This document shows, one piece after another, positions 1-5,993 of a DNA stretch of 12,841 bases; position 1 is the stretch's first letter, and each line of letters starts with the position of its first letter. This stretch comes from a bacterium (GTDB lineage Bacteria; Zixibacteria; MSB-5A5; GN15; FEB-12). The position numbers were made by a program, and so were the translations under genes. Under the pieces are notes generated by a model. That model was not told the origin of the DNA, did no database searches, and saw only the letters and a list, made by a program, of their open reading frames with translations. Location: contig DAOWIM010000192.1 in the NCBI GenBank assembly GCA_030640905.1, positions 1 to 12,841 of the forward strand, read 5' to 3'.

Positions 1-463
1 CATTGCGCCCTCCGACCAGATGTTTCAGCATGGCGACAGTGGAAGCAAATATGCTCGCACCGAACGTGATTTCGTTGAGCCCGATTTTGGCCTTACCGGT
101 CACCATCAGACGATAGTCGCACAACATCGCCAGAATACACCCCCCGGCGGTGGCATGACCGTTGATCGCGGCGATAATCGGTTTGGGGTACGGGAAGAGA
201 TAGGCGCAGAACTCCGTGAAGTTGACCAGGAATTTCTCGAATTGCTCCCGCGAATAATCGCAGAATTCCGGGACATCAAACCCATACGAAAAGAACTTGC
301 CGCTGCCGGAGAGAATTACCGCCTTCGTCGCACTGTCTTTTTCCAACTGCTCAAAGGCGGCACGAAGTTCATCAACTACCTCGCCATTGAAGGCATTGAC
401 TTTGCCGCGACTAATCGTAACAATAGCGATTTCGCCGCGTTTGAAAACATTTACAAAACTCAT
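1..463 (-). CDS. Enoyl-CoA hydratase/isomerase (crotonase) family protein, 3' end missing
   Basis: The first 154 residues of a crotonase-fold protein are present; the rest lies beyond the left edge. The start is the ATG at 463, with a GAGGG-type ribosome site just upstream. Visible family features are the oxyanion-hole segment FSYGFD (residues 58-63) and the stretch GHATAGGCILAMLCDYRLM (102-120). Hydratases have two catalytic glutamates. Here the first (the E of the usual GGCELA) is replaced by Ile110, while the second is kept as Glu131 in GLNEITFG. A single glutamate and the GLNE context resemble delta3,delta2-enoyl-CoA isomerases, which shift double bonds during oxidation of unsaturated fatty acids. 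Isomerase is therefore the better guess, but other crotonase activities remain possible. The gene follows the serpin with a 26-nt gap, so the two may share a transcript. The family assignment is firm; the exact reaction is inferred. Confidence 0.85.
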   Translation of the reverse strand, partial: MSFVNVFKRGEIAIVTISRGKVNAFNGEVVDELRAAFEQLEKDSATKAVILSGSGKFFSYGFDVPEFCDYSREQFEKFLVNFTEFCAYLFPYPKPIIAAINGHATAGGCILAMLCDYRLMVTGKAKIGLNEITFGASIFASTVAMLKHLVGGRN

Positions 464-489
464 GGCACGGCACCCTCTTTGACGCGGGG

Positions 490-1737
490 TTATCCTGCCG
501 ACTCATCCCATATCGGGTTGGCCACTTTGCCCATAAAAAGGATTACATCCGACACATTCTCGTGGATGATGAACAAAAACGGTCGATCAAAAATCATCGG
601 CGGGGGCATACCGCAAACCGTAATTACCGTAACCGCGGCCGCTTCAGTACCTTCCTCGCCGACCTGAACAAACGTCTTATGTATGACCGTATCGATATAT
701 CCAGCAGTTTCCATCATGTTGCTAAAATCGGCGCTGCCGCTGAATGCGATATTCATACCCATCGCCTTGAGTGCGCTATTGAGACCAGTCTCATACTCAA
801 ACTTGAACTTGGGTATTCCGATTGTAATCCATCCGGTATTGAAACTTCCCGCCCAGTTAGCCCAGTTCTCGGGGGTAAGCTCATCTATGAGTTGCTCCAT
901 CGTGACAGTCGATTTTGGGAGCAAGAGGGTCATGCTGTAATCGCCGGTGCCGTACGGCAAATTGAGGCCCCGACAGACGTCGTTATCGAAAAACCGCAGT
1001 GTCGTGTCTTCTCTCGACATCATCCGGCAGGGGGTCTCGGTGCCGTCAAGCAGGTGGAAACTGGCATCGTACGTATCGTCGCTTTCAAAAGTTTCTGTCC
1101 AGGCTGCCTTGAAATAGATCGCGTTGATGAGGTAAACAAGAACCGAGGGGTCAATCGGGGAATCAATCACATGGTCGATTCTTCCATTGGTGTTCGTTTC
1201 AATCCAGCCATTGATCGTGTCGGCAGCGCCTTCCATGTTAAAATCAAGTTCGCGGACCAGGGCATCAAAATAGATTTGGTTAAGATCAACGAAGGTGGAT
1301 TTGATCGGAAGGTTTAGCCGGTACCAGATGGAATTGGCAATGTCAAAGGTCACATCGGGGTCAAGCTGAACAAAAAGGTCGGTCATGCTCTTGTATGACT
1401 GGTTAATCTCCTCAACCGAAAGTCCGGCCAGCTCCAAGGTGGCGGCGATTGAGTCACGCGTGTCTCCGGCAGCTCCGTTATAGGCCATACCCAGCGCGTA
1501 CGAGACAGACAGGGGGGAAATGAAAACATTGTTGTCCGGGTTTTCCGTAGTTGAAACTTCCCGGAAAAGCCTCAGGCCAAAATCATTGGATGACTCGATA
1601 AGGCTCAACTCGTTCGCCGTAAGATTGGCTGGGGTTCGTTGCGGCTCAGAAGTAGGAGCCGGTGGCGGCGATTCTGAACATTGCAGCAGAAACAAACCCG
1701 CTACTACAGCCGGAAGAACTCTGACAAACATACGCAT
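490..1737 (-). CDS. Serpin-family serine protease inhibitor, predicted lipoprotein
   Basis: A 415-residue protein with a lipoprotein signal peptide (hydrophobic stretch, then LFLLQC with Cys20 as the lipidation site) and a Pro/Ser/Thr-rich linker to about residue 40. The rest is a full-length serpin domain. Landmarks are FISPLSVSYALGM (72-84), NAIYFKAAW (205-213), the reactive-loop hinge EEGTEAAAVT (361-370) and the C-terminal signature FDRPFLFIIHE (383-393). The small-residue hinge fits an inhibitory serpin that traps serine or cysteine proteases. Canonical spacing puts P1 at Met377, followed by three prolines. The loop looks about two residues shorter than in alpha-1-antitrypsin, so the real scissile bond may lie elsewhere. 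Serine at +2 after Cys20 fits an outer-membrane or surface location, perhaps protecting the cell from external proteases. The start ATG at 1737 has AAGGAAGG five bases upstream. Confidence 0.95.
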   Translation of the reverse strand: MRMFVRVLPAVVAGLFLLQCSESPPPAPTSEPQRTPANLTANELSLIESSNDFGLRLFREVSTTENPDNNVFISPLSVSYALGMAYNGAAGDTRDSIAATLELAGLSVEEINQSYKSMTDLFVQLDPDVTFDIANSIWYRLNLPIKSTFVDLNQIYFDALVRELDFNMEGAADTINGWIETNTNGRIDHVIDSPIDPSVLVYLINAIYFKAAWTETFESDDTYDASFHLLDGTETPCRMMSREDTTLRFFDNDVCRGLNLPYGTGDYSMTLLLPKSTVTMEQLIDELTPENWANWAGSFNTGWITIGIPKFKFEYETGLNSALKAMGMNIAFSGSADFSNMMETAGYIDTVIHKTFVQVGEEGTEAAAVTVITVCGMPPPMIFDRPFLFIIHENVSDVILFMGKVANPIWDESAG

Positions 1738-1804
1738 AGTTACCTTCCTTGTTACGTGTTATGCTCTCTGTCTCGGTGCGGTGGCAAGGTCGCTCAGATC
1801 ATCT

Positions 1805-1834
1805 ATAATATAACATTTTAGATAAGTTATGCAA
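1805..1834 (-). promoter_or_regulatory. Candidate sigma70-type promoter for the serpin gene
   Basis: On the minus strand TTGCAT (1834-1829) lies 18 bases upstream of TATTAT (1810-1805), or 16 bases from the overlapping TATATT (1812-1807). This gives a leader of roughly 60 nt before the serpin ATG. The surrounding AT-rich stretch supports a promoter, but it is predicted from sequence only. Confidence 0.4.
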
Positions 1835-1997
1835 CAATAACCTGCTGCAACTTCTCAACAATCAGACGGGGAAGGCACAAGGAACGTTTAGCCAGTTATT
1901 GAAAAAACGACATTTCGATCATAGTGAGCGAAGCACGGCAAGTGGGCTGTACCCGTCACAACTTGCTGCTGCGGTCATATACTCTGCTTTTCAAGGC

Positions 1998-2026
1998 TTG
2001 ACAAATTAGATATGAGAGTATATTAT
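1998..2026 (+). promoter_or_regulatory. Sigma70-type promoter for the small plus-strand lipoprotein gene
   Basis: A perfect TTGACA (1998-2003) is followed after 17 bases by TATTAT (2021-2026), close to the textbook housekeeping consensus. Transcription would start near 2033, leaving a leader of about 55 nt before the ATG at 2089. Confidence 0.55.
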
Positions 2027-2088
2027 TGAAATGACACCAGCGATTTTCTCCACGTTACTCAGATATAAACTTGTCAAGTGGAGGATCT

Positions 2089-2634
2089 ATGTTACGTATT
2101 TTTCTTTCTGTGCTTTTGTCCTCGAGTTTATTACTTTCCTGCAGTAGCGACCAAGGACAGCGTTTAACCGGCTCTGATAGTAATAATTCTAATTTGCCTA
2201 TGCGTGTGTCCCCTGAAAGGGATATATACGCCACCGTCTGCGGTTGCCCGACCGATGTGAACATGTATGAGACGTATATCGTGACAGCATGTATATGGGA
2301 AGGATCACCACTTGGAGGACCTGTCATCCCCGGCGCTTCTATTTCGATTGCATTCTTGTATGACAACATGGAATGTAGACATCAGACACCGCATAAAATA
2401 ACCAACGCTAATGGCAATGCCTCATGGAGCGTATGGTTTACGTTTGGACCAGGACATTACACTGCGATGGCCTTTGGAACGACCGCGGAGGGTGAACGGT
2501 TTTATGATTACGACCGTAAATGGCTATACATTAGTCAAGCCCCTCTACCTCCTGGATGGTTACAAAACGAGGCTGCTAAGCGATATTTTACAGGCAAGTA
2601 CTTCAAGGAAGGGCTGCGTGAAATTCAAAGGTGA
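2089..2634 (+). CDS. Small predicted lipoprotein with an Ig-like domain, function unknown
   Basis: A 181-residue protein whose first 18 residues form a lipoprotein signal peptide ending LLLSC (Cys18), then a Ser/Asn-rich linker to about residue 36. The body (about 45-150) is beta-rich. The run ITNANGNASW (104-113) followed by GPGHYTAMAFGT (120-131) resembles bacterial Ig-like (Big_1 type) domains, where 'NGxA' and 'GxYTVTA' motifs recur. Cysteines 51, 53, 68 and 96 could form disulfides. An in-frame TTG start at 2071 would place six residues before the signal peptide. The ATG at 2089 is preferred because GGAGG (2080-2084) lies just upstream of it. It is the only plus-strand gene and has its own strong promoter. 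The export prediction is firm, the Ig-like assignment is tentative and the function is unknown. Confidence 0.75.
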   Translation: MLRIFLSVLLSSSLLLSCSSDQGQRLTGSDSNNSNLPMRVSPERDIYATVCGCPTDVNMYETYIVTACIWEGSPLGGPVIPGASISIAFLYDNMECRHQTPHKITNANGNASWSVWFTFGPGHYTAMAFGTTAEGERFYDYDRKWLYISQAPLPPGWLQNEAAKRYFTGKYFKEGLREIQR

Positions 2635-2642
2635 GGCGCCTG

Positions 2643-2657
2643 CACTCCGCGGGAGTG
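2643..2657 (+). repeat. Short hairpin just downstream of the lipoprotein gene
   Basis: CACTCC and GGAGTG form a perfect 6-bp stem around a 3-base loop, starting nine bases after the lipoprotein stop codon. Only a weak T-run follows (GGCTCTTT), so it is at best a poor intrinsic terminator. Confidence 0.35.
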
Positions 2658-2704
2658 TGGCTCTTTCATAGGTGCTTGGAGGGGGTGGACCGTCATCAAA
2701 TTCT

Positions 2705-2728
2705 CAGGGCCGAACAAGTTCGACCCTG
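2705..2728. repeat. Imperfect hairpin between convergent genes
   Basis: CAGGG pairs with CCCTG and an inner CGAA pairs with TTCG around CAAG, with one C-A mismatch between the two stem parts. It lies between the convergent lipoprotein gene and the DUF6946-like gene. It has no T-tract on either side and could be a transcript-end structure or a scattered palindromic repeat. Confidence 0.4.
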
Positions 2729-2822
2729 CCACCCGGTCGGCATGTTGATGGATTCCCATTACACTTTAACAGGTAGGTATTGAGACAATGCGATAAAGAG
2801 CAGCCAGGTACCCCGTGTTAAT

Positions 2823-3500
2823 CTATGCCCTTAGATACTGCTCTTCACCTTTTACCCATGCGAAATGCAACCACACTCCTGAACGCTTTCCGACTGATAC
2901 GGTTTTATCAACGGCAGCTGATGCTCCAAAAAGCGAAACGAAACGCTCATAGTCCGGGAACCATTCATTTGATGGGCTGAAGGAGTGAACTAACATGACC
3001 GCTTGATTTGCGTGGAAACGCTTGGCTTCAATAATGGCAGAAGCTGTTCGGTGTAATAATTGATATCTGATGTTCTCTGAAGGTTTGGTTTGCAAGCCGA
3101 GTTCAGAACACAAAAACTTGAATCTCTTCTTCTTGCCACCAGATGAATCTGGACCCCATTCTCCAATAGTAGGGCCAAATGGTTCGGAAACTTTGCCTTC
3201 TACTGCAATTGAAACAATATCCTTTTCCGTTCTGCCAAGCACCCATATATCATTTTGGGAGGCCGCAGCGCCACCGGGCAAAGGAACCTGATGCTCAGGA
3301 ATTACAATCAGGGCTTCCAAATCCGTCAGTTCTGTTGCCTGGCACAGAACTTTTTTTACGTGGTTTGGAATACCATCCGCATCCTGCCAACAATGGGCTA
3401 ATGTTCTTGCGGAGAAACCCCGCCTCCATTGTTTTTCTGGATCTGCAAGAAACTGCTTCCAATCCTCTGCATTATTAGATGGAATATATACTTTGCTCAT
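2823..3500 (-). CDS. DUF6946-like protein with PD-(D/E)XK nuclease-type motif
   Basis: A 225-residue soluble protein without a signal peptide or membrane segment. Its order of motifs resembles what I recall of the uncharacterised DUF6946 family: an N-terminal KVYIPSN, then a PEHQVPLPGG segment (69-77), SQNDIWVL (81-88), VEGKVSEPFGPTIGEW (100-115) and IRYQLLHRTASA (144-155). Asp84 in a strand-like NDIWVL, followed by Glu101-x-Lys103, fits the PD-(D/E)XK nuclease active site (D-X16-E-X-K). That makes a nuclease fold plausible, but no activity has been shown. It is the last of the accessory minus-strand genes and lies 162 bp from its upstream neighbour. Start: ATG at 3500. A TATACT -10 box at 3584-3579 with a weak -35 suggests it may have its own promoter. 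Confidence 0.75.
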   Translation of the reverse strand: MSKVYIPSNNAEDWKQFLADPEKQWRRGFSARTLAHCWQDADGIPNHVKKVLCQATELTDLEALIVIPEHQVPLPGGAAASQNDIWVLGRTEKDIVSIAVEGKVSEPFGPTIGEWGPDSSGGKKKRFKFLCSELGLQTKPSENIRYQLLHRTASAIIEAKRFHANQAVMLVHSFSPSNEWFPDYERFVSLFGASAAVDKTVSVGKRSGVWLHFAWVKGEEQYLRA

Positions 3501-3662
3501 CTAATGCCCTTTACCGTTTGCGGGTTAATGCTCCACATCACCTACGCCCGAAGCCAACGGACATGTGGCAAAGGAGATAGTATACACCGAATTGGCAAAA
3601 GCGAAAACCGCCACGGCTTCGTGCGTCAGAGTAAATGCGGTTGTTAAGGCAAATTAACACAA
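3501..3662. other. Gap with two inverted repeats, weakly attC-like
   Basis: This intergenic stretch contains two potential hairpins. AACCGC (3606-3611) pairs with GCGGTT (3637-3642) across 25 bases. CCACAT (3533-3538) pairs with ATGTGG (3563-3568), and flanking CTCC (3531-3534) pairs with GGAG (3573-3576). The overall pattern recalls the long attC sites of chromosomal integrons, but no matched pair of core sites (RYYYAAC ... GTTRRRY) is present. The assignment is tentative. Confidence 0.3.
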
Positions 3663-4022
3663 TTATATTAGTTGAATATGCGAAATACGCAAAAGCTTAT
3701 TAAATACAACAACGTCAACGATAATATTGCATTGATTCTTTGTTTGAACATTAAATCCTAACTTGTGGATAAATAGATCACGAATGGGCTTACAGCCACC
3801 TTGAACTTGAGCATCAACGAATTCATAACATTTACTATTCCAGAACGAAGGCCGAAAACCAAAAGCGTATTTGGGCCCCAGAAATAGCTGAATTTCTATT
3901 TGAGATGGCCTATTCTGGAAATCGATTGCTTGCAGAGGATCATTTATTCTATTGCGAAAAGCAATTCCCCAATACGGGTTTTTATTCGTGCTTTCTGAAT
4001 GTAATCGAAATTCCATATTCAT
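3663..4022 (-). CDS. Hypothetical protein, AT-rich orphan
   Basis: A protein of 119 residues if started at the ATG at 4022; an ATG at 4016 is equally possible. An upstream ATG at 4034 lies before the GGAAGGAAG ribosome site, so it is unlikely to be the true start. The protein has no signal peptide or membrane helix, and I recognise no family. It is rich in Asn, Phe, Ile and Arg, with a segment FGFRPSFWNSKCYEF in the middle and a hydrophobic CNIIVDVVVFNKLL near the end. The DNA is visibly more AT-rich than the metK/ahcY genes, which fits recent acquisition. It could also be a fragment of a larger protein. The frame is uninterrupted, but its reality rests mainly on length and the ribosome site. 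Confidence 0.5.
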   Translation of the reverse strand: MNMEFRLHSESTNKNPYWGIAFRNRINDPLQAIDFQNRPSQIEIQLFLGPKYAFGFRPSFWNSKCYEFVDAQVQGGCKPIRDLFIHKLGFNVQTKNQCNIIVDVVVFNKLLRISHIQLI

Positions 4023-4040
4023 TCTTCCTTCCATAATGGC

Positions 4041-4148
4041 CTAACAGCTTCGGTACTTGCGCCTAGCAGTGCCGCGGCACTTGAGGATACCTCTATGTGT
4101 AGAATCAAGGTTTTGGATTTCTTTTTCTACTTCTTCCCAATCTCGCAT
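4041..4148 (-). CDS. Possible 35-residue basic peptide
   Basis: A short frame begins with ATG at 4148, preceded four bases upstream by GGGGGG. It encodes an acidic N-terminal half (MRDWEEVEKE) and a basic, Cys-containing C-terminal half (RRKYRSC). The stop codon lies in GTTAGGC, a few bases before the next gene. No family is recognised. It could be a real small protein or a decayed gene. Confidence 0.3.
   Translation of the reverse strand: MRDWEEVEKEIQNLDSTHRGILKCRGTARRKYRSC
4068..4081. repeat. Perfect 14-bp palindrome
   Basis: AGTGCCGCGGCACT reads identically on both strands. It lies inside the putative 35-residue frame. Nearby, GCCTAACAG (4039-4047) and GCCTAGCAG (4061-4069) are near-identical direct repeats 22 bp apart. 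Confidence 0.5.
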
Positions 4149-4163
4149 GTTTCCCCCCTAATA

Positions 4164-4173
4164 CGTTCAACGG
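4164..4173 (-). repeat. CCGTTGAACG motif, copy 1
   Basis: The ten-base sequence CGTTCAACGG on the plus strand (CCGTTGAACG on the minus) recurs exactly at 4719-4728. It lies 16 bases before the ATG of the 35-residue frame. Its GTTGAAC core matches the integron core consensus GTTRRRY. Confidence 0.45.
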
Positions 4174-4198
4174 TTCAAATCAGTGACAGATTCTCTGA

Positions 4199-4648
4199 TC
4201 ATTTAAGTTGTGTCGCCTCGTCAGTGATTTCATCGAATTCCCATATCTCAACATCTTTTGGGATCAAATGAGACTTCGTGCGGACATAATATCCGGCAAG
4301 CGTTTCATTCGTCTTTGGATTCCGATCTTTGAGAGTAAAGAAAACCTTTCGGTATCCTGCTGGGGTTGCCACGAACATGTACATGGCTTGATCCCAAGTG
4401 TTTATCTTCCCACTTGGGACGCCACCGCTTTCTGTCCACGTGTGCGATTTACATTCCACAAGGATTTTTTCCTCCCTGCTGCCTAAATCGAAACTATGAG
4501 GTTTCTCGCCGTTGATTCCGATTTCAATAGACACGCCTTCCTCTAAGCTCAAGCCCCGATTGGCAAAATACGCTTTTACTTTTCTTTCAAACTCCCGGCC
4601 GACGTGAGCATTGCTTTTGGCGCCTTTGCGCTGAAAGGGTTTATCCAT
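4199..4648 (-). CDS. Small PD-(D/E)XK nuclease-like protein
   Basis: A 149-residue soluble protein. The N-terminal helix HVGREFERKVKAYFANRGL (15-33) carries the conserved Glu expected before the active site (Glu19/Glu21). FDLG (53-56) and ILVECKSHTW (62-71) then give Asp54-X10-Glu65-Cys-Lys67, a clear PD-(D/E)XK catalytic pattern as found in restriction enzymes and DNA repair or recombination nucleases. The GREFERKV...VECK arrangement also occurs in small stand-alone restriction-like proteins. No methyltransferase or partner gene is next to it, so it is not a simple restriction system, and its substrate is unknown. Start: ATG at 4648 with GGAG eight bases upstream. The upstream gap is 229 bp to the repeat region, or about 112 bp to a possible tiny frame. 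Confidence 0.75.
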   Translation of the reverse strand: MDKPFQRKGAKSNAHVGREFERKVKAYFANRGLSLEEGVSIEIGINGEKPHSFDLGSREEKILVECKSHTWTESGGVPSGKINTWDQAMYMFVATPAGYRKVFFTLKDRNPKTNETLAGYYVRTKSHLIPKDVEIWEFDEITDEATQLK

Positions 4649-4718
4649 TTATTTCTCCAGTGAAATAATGTTTATCCAGTTTTCCATATAAAGCCCCCGT
4701 TCCCTATTCGCTGAAAGT

Positions 4719-4728
4719 CGTTCAACGG
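4719..4728 (-). repeat. CCGTTGAACG motif, copy 2
   Basis: An exact second copy of the ten-base motif at 4164-4173, in the same orientation and upstream of the nuclease-like gene. The sequences flanking the two copies are unrelated beyond the motif. Confidence 0.45.
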
Positions 4729-4760
4729 AACCACTATTCTTTTATCGGCTTAATTGCTCA

Positions 4761-4829
4761 TTACTCCACTTCTATGCACGCGTTATTTACCGCATATGAA
4801 GCCTCATCCGAGATATCCATTTCTCGCAT
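4761..4829 (-). CDS. Possible 22-residue acidic peptide
   Basis: GGAGG (4842-4838) lies exactly eight bases before an ATG at 4829 that opens a short acidic frame (MREMDISDEASYAVNNACIE, then VE and stop). In-frame ATGs also occur at 4835 and 4844. No family is recognised. The ribosome site is the only positive evidence, and the frame may be a remnant of a lost gene. Confidence 0.2.
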   Translation of the reverse strand: MREMDISDEASYAVNNACIEVE

Positions 4830-4877
4830 AGGCATATCCTCCATTAAAAACTGCTAATCGGGACACACTCAAACTTA

Positions 4878-5026
4878 GGGAGTGTTGAAAAGGTCATTGC
4901 GAGGAGCGAAGGCCATCAGGCTTGAGCGACGCGGCAATCTGCAATTGGCTGTGGACGGGGAAGTTGAGATTGCCGCGGTCGCCTCCGGCTCTCTCGAGAT
5001 GACGAACGGAGCGGATTTATCAACCC
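4878..5026. repeat. Degenerate inverted-repeat sequence with element-like ends
   Basis: The left edge GGGAGTGTTGAAAAGGTC (4878-4895) matches the right end of the 5035-5197 element at 15 of 18 positions. The right edge GGATTTATCAACCC (5013-5026) resembles an element end lacking four bases. Inside, GCGGCAATCT (4931-4940) and AGATTGCCGC (4967-4976) form a perfect 10-bp inverted pair. They lie within the CATTGCGAGGAGCGAAG...GCGGCAATCT pattern, a palindromic intergenic repeat seen in many bacterial genomes. It is probably an older, eroded insertion. No clean target duplication is seen. Confidence 0.5.
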
Positions 5027-5034
5027 ACCTGTTA

Positions 5035-5197
5035 GGGCTTGTTGATAAACCCCCATTACGGGTACAACAAGGGCGGAGACAAGCCCCGCCCCTACGCGGG
5101 TAGGAGTTGATTTACCGCGTAAAGGGCGGCTTTACGTCGCCCGTTCTTAAACACACAGATCGAAATTATGTAGCGAGAAGACTTTTTCAACAAGCCC
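5035..5197. mobile_element. Miniature inverted-repeat element A (non-coding, 163 bp)
   Basis: The left end GGGCTTGTTGATAAA and the right end (reverse complement GGGCTTGTTGAAAAA) match at 14 of 15 bases. The element is flanked by a perfect 4-bp direct repeat, GTTA at 5031-5034 and 5198-5201. The interior holds hairpins GGGCGG/CCGCCC (5071-5076/5086-5091) and GGGCG/CGCCC (5124-5128/5138-5142) and no credible gene. Removing the element and one GTTA rebuilds CCCACC-TGTTA-GGTGGG, a perfect hairpin. It must have been moved by a transposase encoded elsewhere. Confidence 0.7.
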
Positions 5198-5237
5198 GTT
5201 AGGTGGGGTACCCGTGTACCTGTGTCGCTATGCCACC

Positions 5238-5813
5238 CTACCAGTTTTCGGCCAGTAACTCGTAGTGTGCCTGGGCGTGGGCGCAGGCTGGGCAGGTTTT
5301 GGGGGCTTCCTCACCTTCGTGGATATGTCCGCAATTGAGACAACGCCATTTTACGGTCGTGTTCTTTTTGAAGACAGTGCCGGCTTCAATGTTAGCAAGC
5401 AGTCCGAGGAAACGTTTCTCGTGTTGCTTCTCGGCCACGGCGATAGCCTCGAAAGTTTTGGCGATTGTCTCAAATCCTTCGTCGTGAGCCGTCTTGGCAA
5501 ACTCCGGATACATGTTTTCCCATTCGTGATGCTCACCACCGGCCGACTCCTTTAGATTGTCCACGGTGCTACCGATTACTCCGGCAGGAAAACTACCGGT
5601 GATCTCAAGCTCGCCACCTTTGAGGAACTTGAACAGTCGCTTGGCGTGTTCTTTTTCGTGGTTGGCGGTTTCTTCAAAGATATGCGCAATCTGCACAAAG
5701 CCTTCTTTCTTGGCTTTACTGGCGTAGTATGTGTAGCGATTACGTGCCTGCGATTCACCGGCGAATGCGGTGAGCAGGTTCTTCTCAGTCTGTGATCCTT
5801 TAAGGTCGGCCAT
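5238..5813 (-). CDS. rbr: Rubrerythrin
   Basis: A 191-residue classical rubrerythrin, a non-haem iron peroxidase that reduces hydrogen peroxide in the cytoplasm of anaerobes and microaerophiles. The four-helix ferritin-like domain carries the di-iron ligands: Glu20 in GESQARNRY, E53-K-E-H56, Glu94 and Glu97 in GGEHHEWE, and E128-K-Q-H131. The C-terminal rubredoxin-like domain has both cysteine pairs, Cys158/161 (WRCLNCG) and Cys174/177 (TCPAC), for one iron. Length, layout and the ending HYELLAENW match the Desulfovibrio vulgaris type. Start: ATG at 5813 with GGAG nine bases upstream. It stands alone between two repeat-rich gaps. Its 3' flank contains GGTAC/GTACC (5207-5211/5216-5220) and then the hairpin split by element A, so its transcript end may have been altered by that insertion. 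Confidence 0.97.
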   Translation of the reverse strand: MADLKGSQTEKNLLTAFAGESQARNRYTYYASKAKKEGFVQIAHIFEETANHEKEHAKRLFKFLKGGELEITGSFPAGVIGSTVDNLKESAGGEHHEWENMYPEFAKTAHDEGFETIAKTFEAIAVAEKQHEKRFLGLLANIEAGTVFKKNTTVKWRCLNCGHIHEGEEAPKTCPACAHAQAHYELLAENW

Positions 5814-5865
5814 TTGTTTCGTCTCCTATGACTGTCGGTCACAATTAATATGCCTGCGTCGAAAC

Positions 5866-5879
5866 CTCGCCCCGGCGAG
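5866..5879. repeat. GC-rich hairpin upstream of the rubrerythrin gene
   Basis: CTCGCC and GGCGAG form a perfect 6-bp inverted repeat separated by CC. It lies about 50 bp before the rubrerythrin start and could be a structure in the leader or part of the scattered palindromes in this gap. Confidence 0.35.
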
Positions 5880-5916
5880 CCGGTGGCTCAGGCAACCACT
5901 GGTTGGTTGGTTTCAG

Positions 5917-5958
5917 TTTGTAGGTCAGGTTTGTAGGTCAGGTTGCTCGCAACCTGAC
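5917..5958. repeat. 13-bp tandem duplication running into a strong hairpin
   Basis: TTTGTAGGTCAGG occurs twice head to tail (5917-5929, 5930-5942). The second copy runs into a perfect 10-bp inverted repeat, GTCAGGTTGC (5937-5946) and GCAACCTGAC (5949-5958). There is no T-tract. The hairpin resembles a palindromic intergenic repeat found in many uncultured bacterial genomes. Confidence 0.6.
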
Positions 5959-5993
5959 AATCCATTTCTATTCCCGCTTCACCCTTCGACTAC

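Larger units (their letters stand above)
1738..2088. other. Intergenic promoter region between divergent genes
   Basis: This 351-bp gap separates the minus-strand serpin from the plus-strand lipoprotein. It holds one candidate promoter for each, pointing outward. The middle (about 1840-1990) shows no convincing reading frame, RNA gene or long repeat. A shared regulator could act here, but no clear operator palindrome is visible. Confidence 0.6.

Noticed and set aside
20..667. Plus-strand frame of 215 residues across the crotonase and serpin genes
   Set aside because: It runs antisense through two recognised genes and their gap, and its translation shows no family features.
562..1317. Long plus-strand open frame (251 residues) opposite the serpin gene
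   Set aside because: It lies wholly antisense to a full-length serpin with all family motifs, has no recognisable domain, and lacks a good ribosome site.
4039..4045. GCCTAAC on the plus strand as the start of a canonical attC site
   Set aside because: No matching GTTAGGC-type partner follows on the plus strand within the normal 57-141 bp.
4882..5103. Plus-strand frame of 73 residues
   Set aside because: It spans palindromic repeats and one end of element A, so its codons are a by-product of repeat sequence.
5917..5942. Possible CRISPR-like repeats
   Set aside because: Only two adjacent copies without spacers, and no cas genes nearby.
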